In this document: positions 27,137 through 35,032 of the stretch, piece by piece
How positions within the stretch are numbered: the stretch's first letter is position 1
Layout of the letters: each line of letters opens with the position of its first letter
DNA from: Thermosporothrix hazakensis
GTDB taxonomy: Bacteria > Chloroflexota > Ktedonobacteria > Ktedonobacterales > Ktedonobacteraceae
Reading direction: 5' to 3'
DNA length: 64,000 nt
Assembly: GCF_003253565.1 (NCBI RefSeq)
Contig: NZ_QKUF01000005.1
Span: 231,383-295,382 of the forward strand
Position numbers and translations under genes: made by a program
Notes under the pieces: model-generated
What the model was told of the DNA's origin: nothing
What the model saw: the letters and a program-made list of their open reading frames with translations, nothing else
Database searches by the model: none

Positions 27137-27158
27137 GCTACTTCACATCTTGTAGTAT
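27130..27158 (+). promoter_or_regulatory. Promoter of the YggX/radical SAM operon
   Basis: TTGACA (27130-27135) and TAGTAT (27153-27158) are spaced by exactly 17 bases. The -35 box overlaps the start codon region of the divergent formyltransferase gene. Confidence 0.8.
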
Positions 27159-27203
27159 CACTTTAAGGCGGATTCGCTTATCCAACGTATCAGGAGTTCC
27201 ATC

Positions 27204-27785
27204 ATGCCACGAACGGTCTATTGTGTCAAACTAAAACAAGAGCTCCCTGGCCTGGAAAAGCCACCTTTTCCCGGCGAGCTAGGGCAGCGCATTTATGAAC
27301 ATATCTCTCAACAAGCCTGGCGTATGTGGCCAGCACAGAGCATGCAGATTATTAATGAGCGGGGCCTGAATATGGCTGACCCTGAAGCCCGCAAGATCCT
27401 GCGCCAGGAAATGGAAAAATTCTTTTTTGGTGATGAAGCCAGATCAACGCAGCAACAAGAGCCGGGTCAAAGGCTGGTCTACTGTGCGAAATTGCAGCGT
27501 GAGCTTCCCGGCTTAGAGAAGCCGCCATTCCCGGGACCGCTTGGACAACGGATCTATGAAAGTATCTCCAAGCAGGCCTGGGAGATGTGGCCAGCCCAAA
27601 GCGTCCTTATTATCAACCATTATGGACTGAATATGGCCGACCCCGAAGCCCGCAAGATCCTGCGCGAACAGATGGAAGAGTTCTTCTTTGGTCAGGATGC
27701 TCGCATGCCAGAAGGTTGGACACCCGAAGCGGCAGGAGCTGGACCACAGCGCAAGGGCGGGGGTGGCGTCGCAAGGAAGAAATGA
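27204..27785 (+). CDS. Tandem-duplicated YggX-like Fe(II)-trafficking protein
   Basis: YggX proteins are about 90 residues, guard Fe-S clusters against oxidation and are thought to hand on iron. This 193-residue protein holds two copies. Repeat 1 is residues 4-76 (VYCVKL...LPGLEKPPFPGELGQRIYE...NMADPEARKIL...FFFG) and repeat 2 residues 91-163 (VYCAKL...LPGLEKPPFPGPLGQRIYE...NMADPEARKIL...FFFG). The conserved cysteines are Cys7 and Cys94. A basic, glycine-rich tail (QRKGGGGVARKK) ends the protein. Its stop overlaps the start of the radical SAM selenoprotein gene (ATGA), so the two are coupled. Iron or cluster supply to that enzyme is a reasonable inference. Confidence 0.9.
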   Translation: MPRTVYCVKLKQELPGLEKPPFPGELGQRIYEHISQQAWRMWPAQSMQIINERGLNMADPEARKILRQEMEKFFFGDEARSTQQQEPGQRLVYCAKLQRELPGLEKPPFPGPLGQRIYESISKQAWEMWPAQSVLIINHYGLNMADPEARKILREQMEEFFFGQDARMPEGWTPEAAGAGPQRKGGGGVARKK

Positions 27786-29212
27786 AACAACAAGGCAATA
27801 TCCTACTTCTCTCGTGCTATGAACTGGGCCATCAACCATTTCACCTCGCCTCACTCTCAGCGATCTTACGGCAGGCAGGCTACGCCCCTGTAGCCGTCGA
27901 TACTGCCGTAGAATCGCTCACAGATGAGGCAATCAAGCGTGCTCGTTTCATCGCCATCTCTGTACCGATGCATACAGCTTTGCGTCTGGGGGAACAACTG
28001 GCCCGACGCATCAGAGCGGTGAATCCACAGGCATTTATCTGCCTCTATGGGCTCTACGCGCTTCTCAATGCCGAGCATCTACTGCAAGGAACTATCGATG
28101 CGGCAATTGGAGGCGAATATGAAACGCCACTACTCAACCTGATTCAGGCACAGGAACAGGGCTCAACGCTTGAGATTCCTGGAGTCTACAGCAGGGAAGC
28201 AAGCAGCGGCCCGTGGATAGCACGAACACCCTTTATTATACCCGAGCGACAACAGCTCCCCCCACTTACGAGCTATGCTCGGCTACAATGGGGCGATGAG
28301 ATCAGGCTAGCAGGCTACACCGAGACGACACGTGGCTGTAAGCACACCTGCACCCACTGCCCACTAACGCCTGTCTATAACGGTCGCTTCTTTGCCGTTC
28401 CGGTCCCAATCGTGTTAAATGACATCCGTGCTCAGGTTGAGCAAGGAGCACAGCACATCACGTTCGGCGATCCCGATTTCTGGAACGGCCCGACTCACGC
28501 AATGCGTATCTTACGCTCCATGCACCGGGAATTCCCGGAGCTGACTTTTGATGCTACCATTAAAATTGAGCATCTACTAAAACATCAGCACCTGCTCCCG
28601 GAGATGCGTGAGCTAGGCTGCGCCTTCGTCGTTTCAGCGGTCGAGTCGCTCAATGATCTTGTACTCCAACGGCTGAAGAAGGGACACACCGCCGAAGATG
28701 TCGCAACCATCTGCGATATTATGGATCAGGTGGGCGTGGCACTCCGACCCTCTCTGCTTCCCTTCTCTCCCTGGGAGACACTGGAGAGCTATCTTGCTCT
28801 ACTCCAGTTTTTTGAGGATCGAGGCTACATTGAACATCTTGACCCTGTCCATCTCTCCATTCGCCTGCTTATTCCACCGGGTTCCGCCATTTTGGATGCC
28901 CCTGACCGCAACGAATGGCTAGGGAAGCTGGATGCAGCCGACTATACCTATCGCTGGCAACATCCAGACCCACGTATGGATCTGCTTCAAAAGCAGGTTG
29001 CACACCTGGTAGAAGAGGGTGAACAGTGCAAAGCAGACCCGGTTGAGACGTTCTTCCAGGTCAAAGCACTGGCACTGGCAATGCAGGATCAGCCATTCTC
29101 GGTTGCAGACGCGGTACAGCACTATCAGAAACGCGAAGTCTTGCCGCATCTGACCGAATCGTGGTTCTGTTGAGCAGAGCCGACGCGGGACCAGTTGGGT
29201 TCCACACGCTAA
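27782..29212 (+). CDS. B12-binding radical SAM selenoprotein with CUAEP tail
   Basis: An N-terminal cobalamin-binding-like domain (residues 1-150) is followed by a radical SAM domain with C186, C190 and C193 (CKHTCTHC). The frame reaches TGA at 29171-29173 after ...LTESWFC. Reading through that TGA as selenocysteine gives Cys463-Sec464-Ala-Glu-Pro, then nine more residues (TRDQLGSTR) to TAA at 29210-29212, 476 residues in all. From memory, CUAEP or CCAEP tails define a family of radical SAM (seleno)proteins, and the match is exact. A SECIS-like hairpin follows at 29187-29203. ATG 27782 overlaps the stop of the YggX-type gene. Standard gene calling ends it at 29173 and loses the tail. The reaction is unknown. 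Confidence 0.88.
29187..29203 (+). promoter_or_regulatory. SECIS-like hairpin after the in-frame TGA
   Basis: GGGACC and GGTTCC pair (one G-U) around the five-base loop AGTTG. The stem begins 13 bases after the TGA, in the window where bacterial selenocysteine insertion elements lie. The loop contains the expected G. SelB recognition is inferred. Confidence 0.6.
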
Positions 29213-29244
29213 ATCTCATTGTTACCCTTTTCTATCTTTCTCGT

Positions 29245-29283
29245 TTCCCTGATAGTAGAGATGTTCTCTCTGTTATCAGGGAA
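29245..29283 (+). terminator. Hairpin after the selenoprotein gene
   Basis: TTCCCTGATA and TATCAGGGAA form ten base pairs with a partly self-pairing loop (AGAGA/TCTCT), 33 bases after the TAA at 29212. There is no T-run, so termination may be partial. Confidence 0.55.
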
Positions 29284-29371
29284 CCGGGAACATCCCGGGA
29301 TTCCCGCATACATACCTCCTTTCTTGATACTCGCTCAATGTTTGCACAATGTACCACAAGGAGCCTTATTC

Positions 29372-29845
29372 ATGACAACAAGCCCCACTGCCAGAAGAGT
29401 ACAGGAAGAGCTTCACAGGCGCGGCTTTGATTGCACTGTCATCGAGCTCTCGACACCTACACGCACCGCGAAAGAGGCTGCTCAGGCTGTTGGCTGTGGC
29501 GTAGAGCAGATTGTCAAATCGCTGATCTTTCGGGCAACCGACAGCAATAGCCCCATTCTTGTCGTTGCTAGCGGGTCCAACCGCGTCAACGAGGCCAGAA
29601 TCAGTCAGCTTGTAGGCGAGCCAATCGCGAAAGCGGACGCAACCTTTGTGCGCGAACGCACCGGGTTTGTGATTGGTGGCGTTGCTCCCATCGGTCATAA
29701 AGAGCCTATTCGCACATTTATTGACGAAGATCTCCTTCAATATAGCGAGATCTGGGCCGCCGCTGGAACACCCACCTCTATTTTCAAACTCACCCCACAT
29801 GATCTACAGACGATGACAGATGGCCAGGTCGTCACAATCAAATAG
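29372..29845 (+). CDS. YbaK/EbsC-type aminoacyl-tRNA deacylase
   Basis: A 157-residue protein of the YbaK/ProX family, which hydrolyses mischarged tRNAs such as Cys-tRNA(Pro) or Ala-tRNA(Pro). It begins with TARRVQEELHRRGFDCTVIEL and has the family core ARISQLVGEPIAKADATFV and GFVIGGVAPIGH. The frame is open from 29219, but ATG 29372 has AAGGAG eight bases upstream and matches the family start. It may have its own promoter or be read through from the selenoprotein operon. The exact tRNA substrate is unknown. Confidence 0.88.
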   Translation: MTTSPTARRVQEELHRRGFDCTVIELSTPTRTAKEAAQAVGCGVEQIVKSLIFRATDSNSPILVVASGSNRVNEARISQLVGEPIAKADATFVRERTGFVIGGVAPIGHKEPIRTFIDEDLLQYSEIWAAAGTPTSIFKLTPHDLQTMTDGQVVTIK

Positions 29846-29853
29846 CACGCCAC

Positions 29854-29877
29854 ATCGGCCCTCCGGGGCCGATTTTT
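29854..29877 (+). terminator. Terminator after the YbaK-type gene
   Basis: ATCGGCCC and GGGCCGAT with a four-base loop (TCCG) followed by TTTTT. Confidence 0.85.
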
Positions 29878-30209
29878 GGGTCCGCTACCGCTGAAAAACC
29901 TCCAGAAACGCTCTATTTATGATGAGACGAGAAAACATGTTTCTCCCTCTCAGAACACAGAAGGAGATTTTACCTCTGGACTTCACATTGAGCTCATAAA
30001 AAATGAGGATACGATTTTACCTCTTTATGAATAATAAATCATAATTCCCTCTTCAGTTTTGAATTGCCTCTCTAAGTAATATTGTTCCCAACAAAAACCG
30101 TTATAAATATGCTATTCTTAATATATAAATATACCGCTACTTACCTCAGGGTATTTTGTTCTCCACATTATGCCAAGTGGAATGTGAAGTTGAAAAGGAG
30201 GAAATTAAT
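29878..30209 (+). other. AT-rich intergenic region upstream of the ClC channel gene
   Basis: No gene is seen. It contains the direct repeat GATTTTACCTCT at 29966-29977 and 30013-30024 (47 bases apart) and a GAGAAA/TTTCTC inverted repeat at 29929-29945. An AT-rich stretch with TATGCT/TATAAA-like boxes near 30100 could hold the promoter of the channel gene. Confidence 0.45.
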
Positions 30210-32057
30210 TTGTTAGCCACTGTTTGGCAAACGTTTCGGAAGGCTCCCAATACCCTCAAGAATGAGGAGAAACTGGGAGATTTTACTGCTACGCCCAGGG
30301 TGATCTGGCTTTCAATCCTTGCTATCGTTATTGGCATCTTCAGCACTTTTATTGCCCTTGTTCTATTAACCTTGATTCGCTTCTTTACCAATCTCTTCTT
30401 CTTTCAGCGCTTCAGTATTGAGGATGTTTCCCCTGCTACCAATCATCTGGGTATCTTTGTGGTGATTGTTCCTGTAGTAGGTGCATTGCTGATCGGTCTG
30501 ATGGCCCGGTATGGTTCGGAGCGCATTCGTGGGCATGGCATCCCCGAAGCGATCGAAGCTATTCTCGTAAATGGAAGCAAAGTCGATCCCAAAGTAGCAC
30601 TGCTGAAACCTGTGTCAGCAGCCATTTCTATCGGCTCCGGTGGCCCCTTTGGCGCGGAAGGGCCAATCATCATGACAGGTGGAGCATTCGGCTCAATGAT
30701 CGCCCAATTCTTCCATTTTTCGAGTGCCGAAAGAAAAATCATGCTGGTTGCCGGGGCCGCCGCTGGAATGTCGGCAACCTTCGACGCACCCGTTGCCGCA
30801 GTACTGCTCGCCGTGGAATTATTGCTGTTTGAATGGAAACCACGCAGCCTGATTCCTGTCGCGCTGGCAAGCGTGACTGCGGGCTTTCTACGCTACTACT
30901 TCCTGGGCGCTGGCCCGCTCTTCCCGGTCCCGGCTCATCCTGCGGCCCTCGATTTCTGGGCACTACTGGCCTGCATTGCGACAGGAGTTCTGGCAGGGCT
31001 GCTTTCCTGCCTTGCAACCATCCTTGTCTATGCCTTCGAGGACCTGTTCCACCGCTTACCGCTTCATTGGATGTGGTGGCCAGCCATAGGAGCGATCGCG
31101 GTCGGCGTCGGCGGCCTGATTTTCCCGCCAGCCCTGGGCGTTGGATATGACAATATCGGAACCATACTTCAGGGAAACACGACTCTGACGCTGCTCTTCG
31201 GTATCCTGATTGTGAAACTGTTGATCTGGGCGATCGCGCTTGGCTCGGGAACCTCGGGCGGCGTGCTGGCACCGCTGCTGATGGTCGGGTGTGCCCTGGG
31301 AGGTCTCGAAAGCTTCATCTTCCCTCATCAAGGCGGCGGCTTCTGGGCCCTCCTTGCCATGGGGGCGATGCTGAGTGGTACAATGCGCGCCCCCTTGACG
31401 GGAGTCATCTTTGCGCTTGAGCTGACCCATGATCTCAACGCGCTGGTTCCGTTGCTGATCACCTGCATGCTCTCGTATGGCTGCACCGTTCTCCTGATGC
31501 GCCGCTCGATTCTAACCGAAAAGATCAGCCGCCGGGGCTACCACCTCAGCAACGAATACGCGATCGATCCCCTGGAAATCCTGTTTGTACGAGAGGTCAT
31601 GCGCACCAACATTATCGCGCTGCCAACACAGGTGACACGAGATAACCTGATACAGCTACTCAACAGCAAGCAACTCAAGCAGGGGAAACAACTGCTCTTC
31701 CCGGTCATTGATGAGCAGAAGCATATTCAGGGCGTTCTCACACGCAACGATCTTACCCGGCTGATCGATGAGGTGCCTGCCATAGGCACGCATCCCCTTT
31801 CGACCTATCTGAAGACGAACCCCATTGTCGCCTATACTGATGAAAACCTGCGCACAGTAGCCTATCGTATGGCCCAGACCGGACATACCCGCTTCCCTGT
31901 GGTGGAACGAGCCCACCCTGATATATTGGTAGGCATCGTTGCGCTGAGCGATCTGTTGAAAGCGCGTTCACGCAACCTGCATGAAGAGCGACAACGTGAG
32001 CGTATCTTCCAGATTCATACTCTGTTTTCCTCTCGAACCAGAGTACCGGTTAAATAA
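30210..32057 (+). CDS. ClC-family chloride channel/antiporter with CBS domains
   Basis: Inner-membrane chloride transport protein, about 615 residues. The membrane part has about ten or more helices, with the selectivity motifs GSGGPFGAEGP (carrying the gating Glu) and GSGTSGGVLAPLL. A CBS pair follows in the last 150 residues (REVMRTNIIALPTQ..., TGHTRFPVVERAHPDILVGIV). The frame is open to 30156. I prefer TTG at 30210 because AAAAGGAGG lies eight bases before it. It is monocistronic with a strong hairpin downstream. Channel versus exchanger mode cannot be told here. Confidence 0.92.
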   Translation: MLATVWQTFRKAPNTLKNEEKLGDFTATPRVIWLSILAIVIGIFSTFIALVLLTLIRFFTNLFFFQRFSIEDVSPATNHLGIFVVIVPVVGALLIGLMARYGSERIRGHGIPEAIEAILVNGSKVDPKVALLKPVSAAISIGSGGPFGAEGPIIMTGGAFGSMIAQFFHFSSAERKIMLVAGAAAGMSATFDAPVAAVLLAVELLLFEWKPRSLIPVALASVTAGFLRYYFLGAGPLFPVPAHPAALDFWALLACIATGVLAGLLSCLATILVYAFEDLFHRLPLHWMWWPAIGAIAVGVGGLIFPPALGVGYDNIGTILQGNTTLTLLFGILIVKLLIWAIALGSGTSGGVLAPLLMVGCALGGLESFIFPHQGGGFWALLAMGAMLSGTMRAPLTGVIFALELTHDLNALVPLLITCMLSYGCTVLLMRRSILTEKISRRGYHLSNEYAIDPLEILFVREVMRTNIIALPTQVTRDNLIQLLNSKQLKQGKQLLFPVIDEQKHIQGVLTRNDLTRLIDEVPAIGTHPLSTYLKTNPIVAYTDENLRTVAYRMAQTGHTRFPVVERAHPDILVGIVALSDLLKARSRNLHEERQRERIFQIHTLFSSRTRVPVK

Positions 32058-32064
32058 GAGGATA

Positions 32065-32092
32065 AGGGAGGGTCTGAAATGTCCCTCCCTTT
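32065..32092 (+). terminator. Terminator after the ClC gene
   Basis: AAGGGAGGG and CCCTCCCTT pair around a ten-base loop, followed by TCTCC. Confidence 0.75.
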
Positions 32093-32211
32093 CTCCTGAT
32101 TTTGTGAGATAATGAAACCATGAAACTCATAAACCCATGAATACGTACTAGGTAGGGGAAAACTTCTTCTCAATCAAACTATCTCCGAAAAGTAAGGAGA
32201 GAAAGAGTATC

Positions 32212-32625
32212 GTGATTGAACAGTCAATACACTCCTCGGAAGGGGACAAGGTCGCAACGAAGACGATCTTAGTGGTCGATGATGATCTAGACATTGGCTC
32301 CTGGTTAGTTCAAGCCATCGCGGAAGAAACGCCATACGAAGCCTTCTACGCACAAGACGCCTTCGAGGCGTTGCGCATATTACAGGATCAACCCTGCGAT
32401 CTTTTCCTTTTAGACTATCAGCTCCCGGGCATTAATGGCCTGGAACTTTATGATATGCTCTGTTCGTCTATGGGCATCGACGTGTTGCCCGCTATTTTTA
32501 TCAGCGCAAGCACCAGACTCCCACAACAGGATATTCAAAGGCGCAATTTACGCAGCCTCAATAAACCTTTTGAACTCGACGAACTTTTGCACACCCTGCA
32601 TGAACTTCTAGAAGAGCCAGTCTAA
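32212..32625 (+). CDS. Stand-alone receiver-domain response regulator
   Basis: A 137-residue CheY-like protein. Acidic residues D23-D25 (VVDDD) and phosphoacceptor Asp68 (LFLLDYQLPG) are present, and the conserved Lys follows near the end (LNKPFELDEL). There is no output domain, so it would act through protein contacts. The start is GTG with AAGGAGAG upstream; the first 15 residues are not part of the fold. No histidine kinase gene is nearby. Confidence 0.85.
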   Translation: MIEQSIHSSEGDKVATKTILVVDDDLDIGSWLVQAIAEETPYEAFYAQDAFEALRILQDQPCDLFLLDYQLPGINGLELYDMLCSSMGIDVLPAIFISASTRLPQQDIQRRNLRSLNKPFELDELLHTLHELLEEPV

Positions 32626-32747
32626 ATGCAACATCCCGCTCGGGAGTTCTTTATCAGAGAGGGCGTGGAAGTGGAATATCACTATATAGTATAACAGAGA
32701 CGGTATAATAAAAGAGAAGCGTTTCTAGAGTTGTTTCCAATGCGCTC

Positions 32748-32755
32748 AAACGTTT
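32748..32755. promoter_or_regulatory. AAACGTTT element before the flavin reductase gene
   Basis: TCAAACGTTTTCAAA lies 89 bases before the flavin reductase start and about 40 bases after a TATAAT box (32704-32709). The core equals the sugar operators at 16799 and 20221 but the right flank differs, so a shared regulator is uncertain. Confidence 0.35.
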
Positions 32756-32843
32756 TCAAACAGAGTTTTGATGGCATACCCGTGGCTGCAATCGCGGGAA
32801 TGCTTTCATTGCAGTTGTTCAAAGGAAGAAGGTAGAGAATTTT

Positions 32844-33320
32844 ATGGACACATCCACTAAGAAACAGGTTCTACGCATGTTTACCTACGGCTTGTACGCC
32901 GTTGGCTGCGTGGATGGAAACGACGTAAACGCGTTTACCGCGAACTGGCTGACACAGGTCTCTTTTGAACCACCTCTTATCGCTGTCTCCGTCGAGAATG
33001 ATGCCAAATCACTCCCGATGATCCAGCGAAGCCGCAAATTCACCGTGAATGTGCTTCGTTCGGGACAGCGTGAACTGGCTGGCAACCTCGGGAAATCCGC
33101 ACTGAAATACCCCGACAAGCTGAAAGATATCCCTTATGAACTGATCGAAGAACAGTATCTGGTGCTCAAGGATGCGCTGGCCTGGGTTGCCTGTGAAGTC
33201 CGGCATACCGCACCGGCTGGCGACTCAACCCTGATTATCGCCGAAGTTGTAGGCACCGGTATCCTTGCTGAGGGACAGCCACTGACAATGACAGAAACTG
33301 GCTTCCGCCACGCAGGCTAA
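32844..33320 (+). CDS. Flavin reductase family protein
   Basis: A 158-residue FMN-binding split-barrel protein of the flavin reductase-like group. It opens with VLRMFTYGLYAVGCVDG, has the NAFTANWLTQVSFEPPLIAVSVE signature near residue 30, and keeps FTVNVL after it. Members reduce free flavin or serve as the reductase half of two-component monooxygenases. It lies ten bases before the HIT-domain gene and may be co-transcribed with it. The electron acceptor is unknown. Confidence 0.85.
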   Translation: MDTSTKKQVLRMFTYGLYAVGCVDGNDVNAFTANWLTQVSFEPPLIAVSVENDAKSLPMIQRSRKFTVNVLRSGQRELAGNLGKSALKYPDKLKDIPYELIEEQYLVLKDALAWVACEVRHTAPAGDSTLIIAEVVGTGILAEGQPLTMTETGFRHAG

Positions 33321-33330
33321 AGGAGTTTAT

Positions 33331-33984
33331 ATGCAACAACAGAGCAGCATTTCTGCTGCATCGGCATATCAATGTCCATTCTGTCAAAAGGAGCACCTGA
33401 GCGGATATATTCTCCGGGAAAGTGCCTCGTTCTACATAGTGGTTGACCACGCCCCTCTACTCAAAGGGCATCTCTTGATTATCCCGAAAAAGCACTATAG
33501 CTGCTATGGAGCGGTCCCTGCCGAGCTGGATAACGAACTCCAGGAGCTCAAGCAAGAGGTTGCACACTTCTTTTCATGCTTCTATCAACAAATCGCATAC
33601 TGGGAGCATGGTGTCTTCCACCAATCCGTCTTTCATGCACACCTCCACTGCTTCCCGCTCGGACCAGCCCGCTATGATCTGAGCGAGCAACTTCATGTTC
33701 ACATAGTGAAATCTCAGGATGATGTCAGACAGTGGTACCAGCAACACGGCCACTATTTCTACTTTCAGAGCCCCTCGCAGCCCGAACAGCAGGGGCTCAT
33801 CTTTCCGCCAGATCGCGGCATCTATGATCGCATTGCACGGCAGGTCATCTGGCCCTCGGTTGCCGCTCAAACCGGACAGACGCGCTGGCATACGGCAGCG
33901 GAACGGCTTGCCGTCGGACAGCCCGCTATAGCCGAAACCCGGCTGTATTGGAAGCAGTTCCAGACAGGTTGTCAGATCAGCTAA
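33331..33984 (+). CDS. HIT-domain protein
   Basis: A 217-residue member of the histidine triad superfamily of nucleotide hydrolases and transferases. CPFC (residues 15-18) may bind zinc with later residues. GHLLIIPKKHYSCYG forms the central strand, and the triad is His102, His104 and His106 (FHAHLHCFP). The C-terminal 100 residues beyond the domain are not recognised. AAAGGAG precedes the ATG by five bases. It follows the flavin reductase gene closely. Confidence 0.82.
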   Translation: MQQQSSISAASAYQCPFCQKEHLSGYILRESASFYIVVDHAPLLKGHLLIIPKKHYSCYGAVPAELDNELQELKQEVAHFFSCFYQQIAYWEHGVFHQSVFHAHLHCFPLGPARYDLSEQLHVHIVKSQDDVRQWYQQHGHYFYFQSPSQPEQQGLIFPPDRGIYDRIARQVIWPSVAAQTGQTRWHTAAERLAVGQPAIAETRLYWKQFQTGCQIS

Positions 33985-34090
33985 CAACGTACAAAGATGC
34001 ATCAGAATGCGATATAATACTTGAGAGCTCTTGCGGATGCAGAGCACAGGATGCAATCGTTCAATAGTGCTTAGAAAGGCAAAAAGATCA

Positions 34091-34963
34091 ATGGCGATCC
34101 GTAAAGCAGGTTTTAAAGTAGGTGTCATTGGCTGCGGCCTTATGGGAAGCGGCATCGCACAAACATGTGCGCAATCAGGTTATGAAACAGTGGTGCGTGA
34201 GGTCAATCAGGAGCTGCTTGATAAAGGACTCGCGCGCATCTATTCCGCCTGGGAAATGATGGTCAACAAGGGGAAAATCACCCAGGGCCAGGCCGACGAA
34301 CATAAAGCACGTTTGCATGGTACGGTGCGACTGGAAGACCTCGCGGACTGCGATATTGTGATAGAAGCAATCATCGAGAACATGGAGGAGAAGCTGCGGC
34401 TCTTCCCTGCGCTTGATGCGATCTTGAAACCCGAAGCCCTTATCCTGAGCAACACCTCTTCGCTCAATATCACTCAAATGGGCGCTGTGACCAAAAGACC
34501 AGAACAGGTATGCGGACTTCACTTCTTCAATCCAGCACCTGTTATGAAACTGGTCGAGATCGTCAAAACACTCTCCACCTCCGAGCAGACCATTGAAACG
34601 GTCCGTGAATTCGCTATTTCGCTCGGGAAAACGCCGGTGCTGGCGAAAGATACAGCCGGGTTTATTGTCAATTTCCTGCTCATTCCCTATCTGTTGGCCG
34701 CGATTCGGATGCTTGAAAATGGAATGGCAAGCAGGGAAGACATTGACACTGCGATGAAGTATGGATGTGGCTACCCAATGGGCCCCCTGACGCTGCTCGA
34801 CTATGTAGGGCTGGACACCACCCTGTGGGCAGCAGAAGCTATTTACGAGGAGTATAAAGAGCCACTTTATGCGCCGCCACCCCTGCTGAGGCGTATGGTG
34901 AATGCCGGAATGCTCGGTCGGAAAAGCGGTAAAGGCTTCTACGATTACAGCGAGACCAAATAG
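34091..34963 (+). CDS. 3-hydroxybutyryl-CoA dehydrogenase
   Basis: NAD(P)-dependent oxidation or reduction of 3-hydroxyacyl-CoA / acetoacetyl-CoA, used in fatty-acid or butanoate metabolism. The N-terminal Rossmann motif GVIGCGLMGSGIAQ, the GLHFFNPAPVMKLVEIV catalytic segment and GFIVNFLLIPYL are all present. The 290-residue size equals single-function PaaH/Hbd enzymes. The frame extends to 34031, but ATG 34091 has AAAGG upstream and starts the domain. A TATAAT box at 34013-34018 with a 17-base spacer to TACAAA may be its promoter. Confidence 0.93.
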   Translation: MAIRKAGFKVGVIGCGLMGSGIAQTCAQSGYETVVREVNQELLDKGLARIYSAWEMMVNKGKITQGQADEHKARLHGTVRLEDLADCDIVIEAIIENMEEKLRLFPALDAILKPEALILSNTSSLNITQMGAVTKRPEQVCGLHFFNPAPVMKLVEIVKTLSTSEQTIETVREFAISLGKTPVLAKDTAGFIVNFLLIPYLLAAIRMLENGMASREDIDTAMKYGCGYPMGPLTLLDYVGLDTTLWAAEAIYEEYKEPLYAPPPLLRRMVNAGMLGRKSGKGFYDYSETK

Positions 34964-34970
34964 CACAAAA

Positions 34971-35004
34971 AAGAGGGATGAGAGCATACGCTTTCATCCC
35001 TTTT
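34971..35004. terminator. Terminator between convergent genes
   Basis: AAGAGGGATGA pairs with TCATCCCTTTT around a 12-base loop, T-rich on the plus side, after the hydroxybutyryl-CoA dehydrogenase gene. Confidence 0.8.
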
Positions 35005-35032
35005 GTTCTTTCTGCTTTGCTCTATGCCAACC

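Noticed and set aside
30223..30239. AAACGTTT inside the ClC gene
   Set aside because: It lies within coding sequence and lacks the GTA..TCT flanks of the sugar operators, so it is probably chance.
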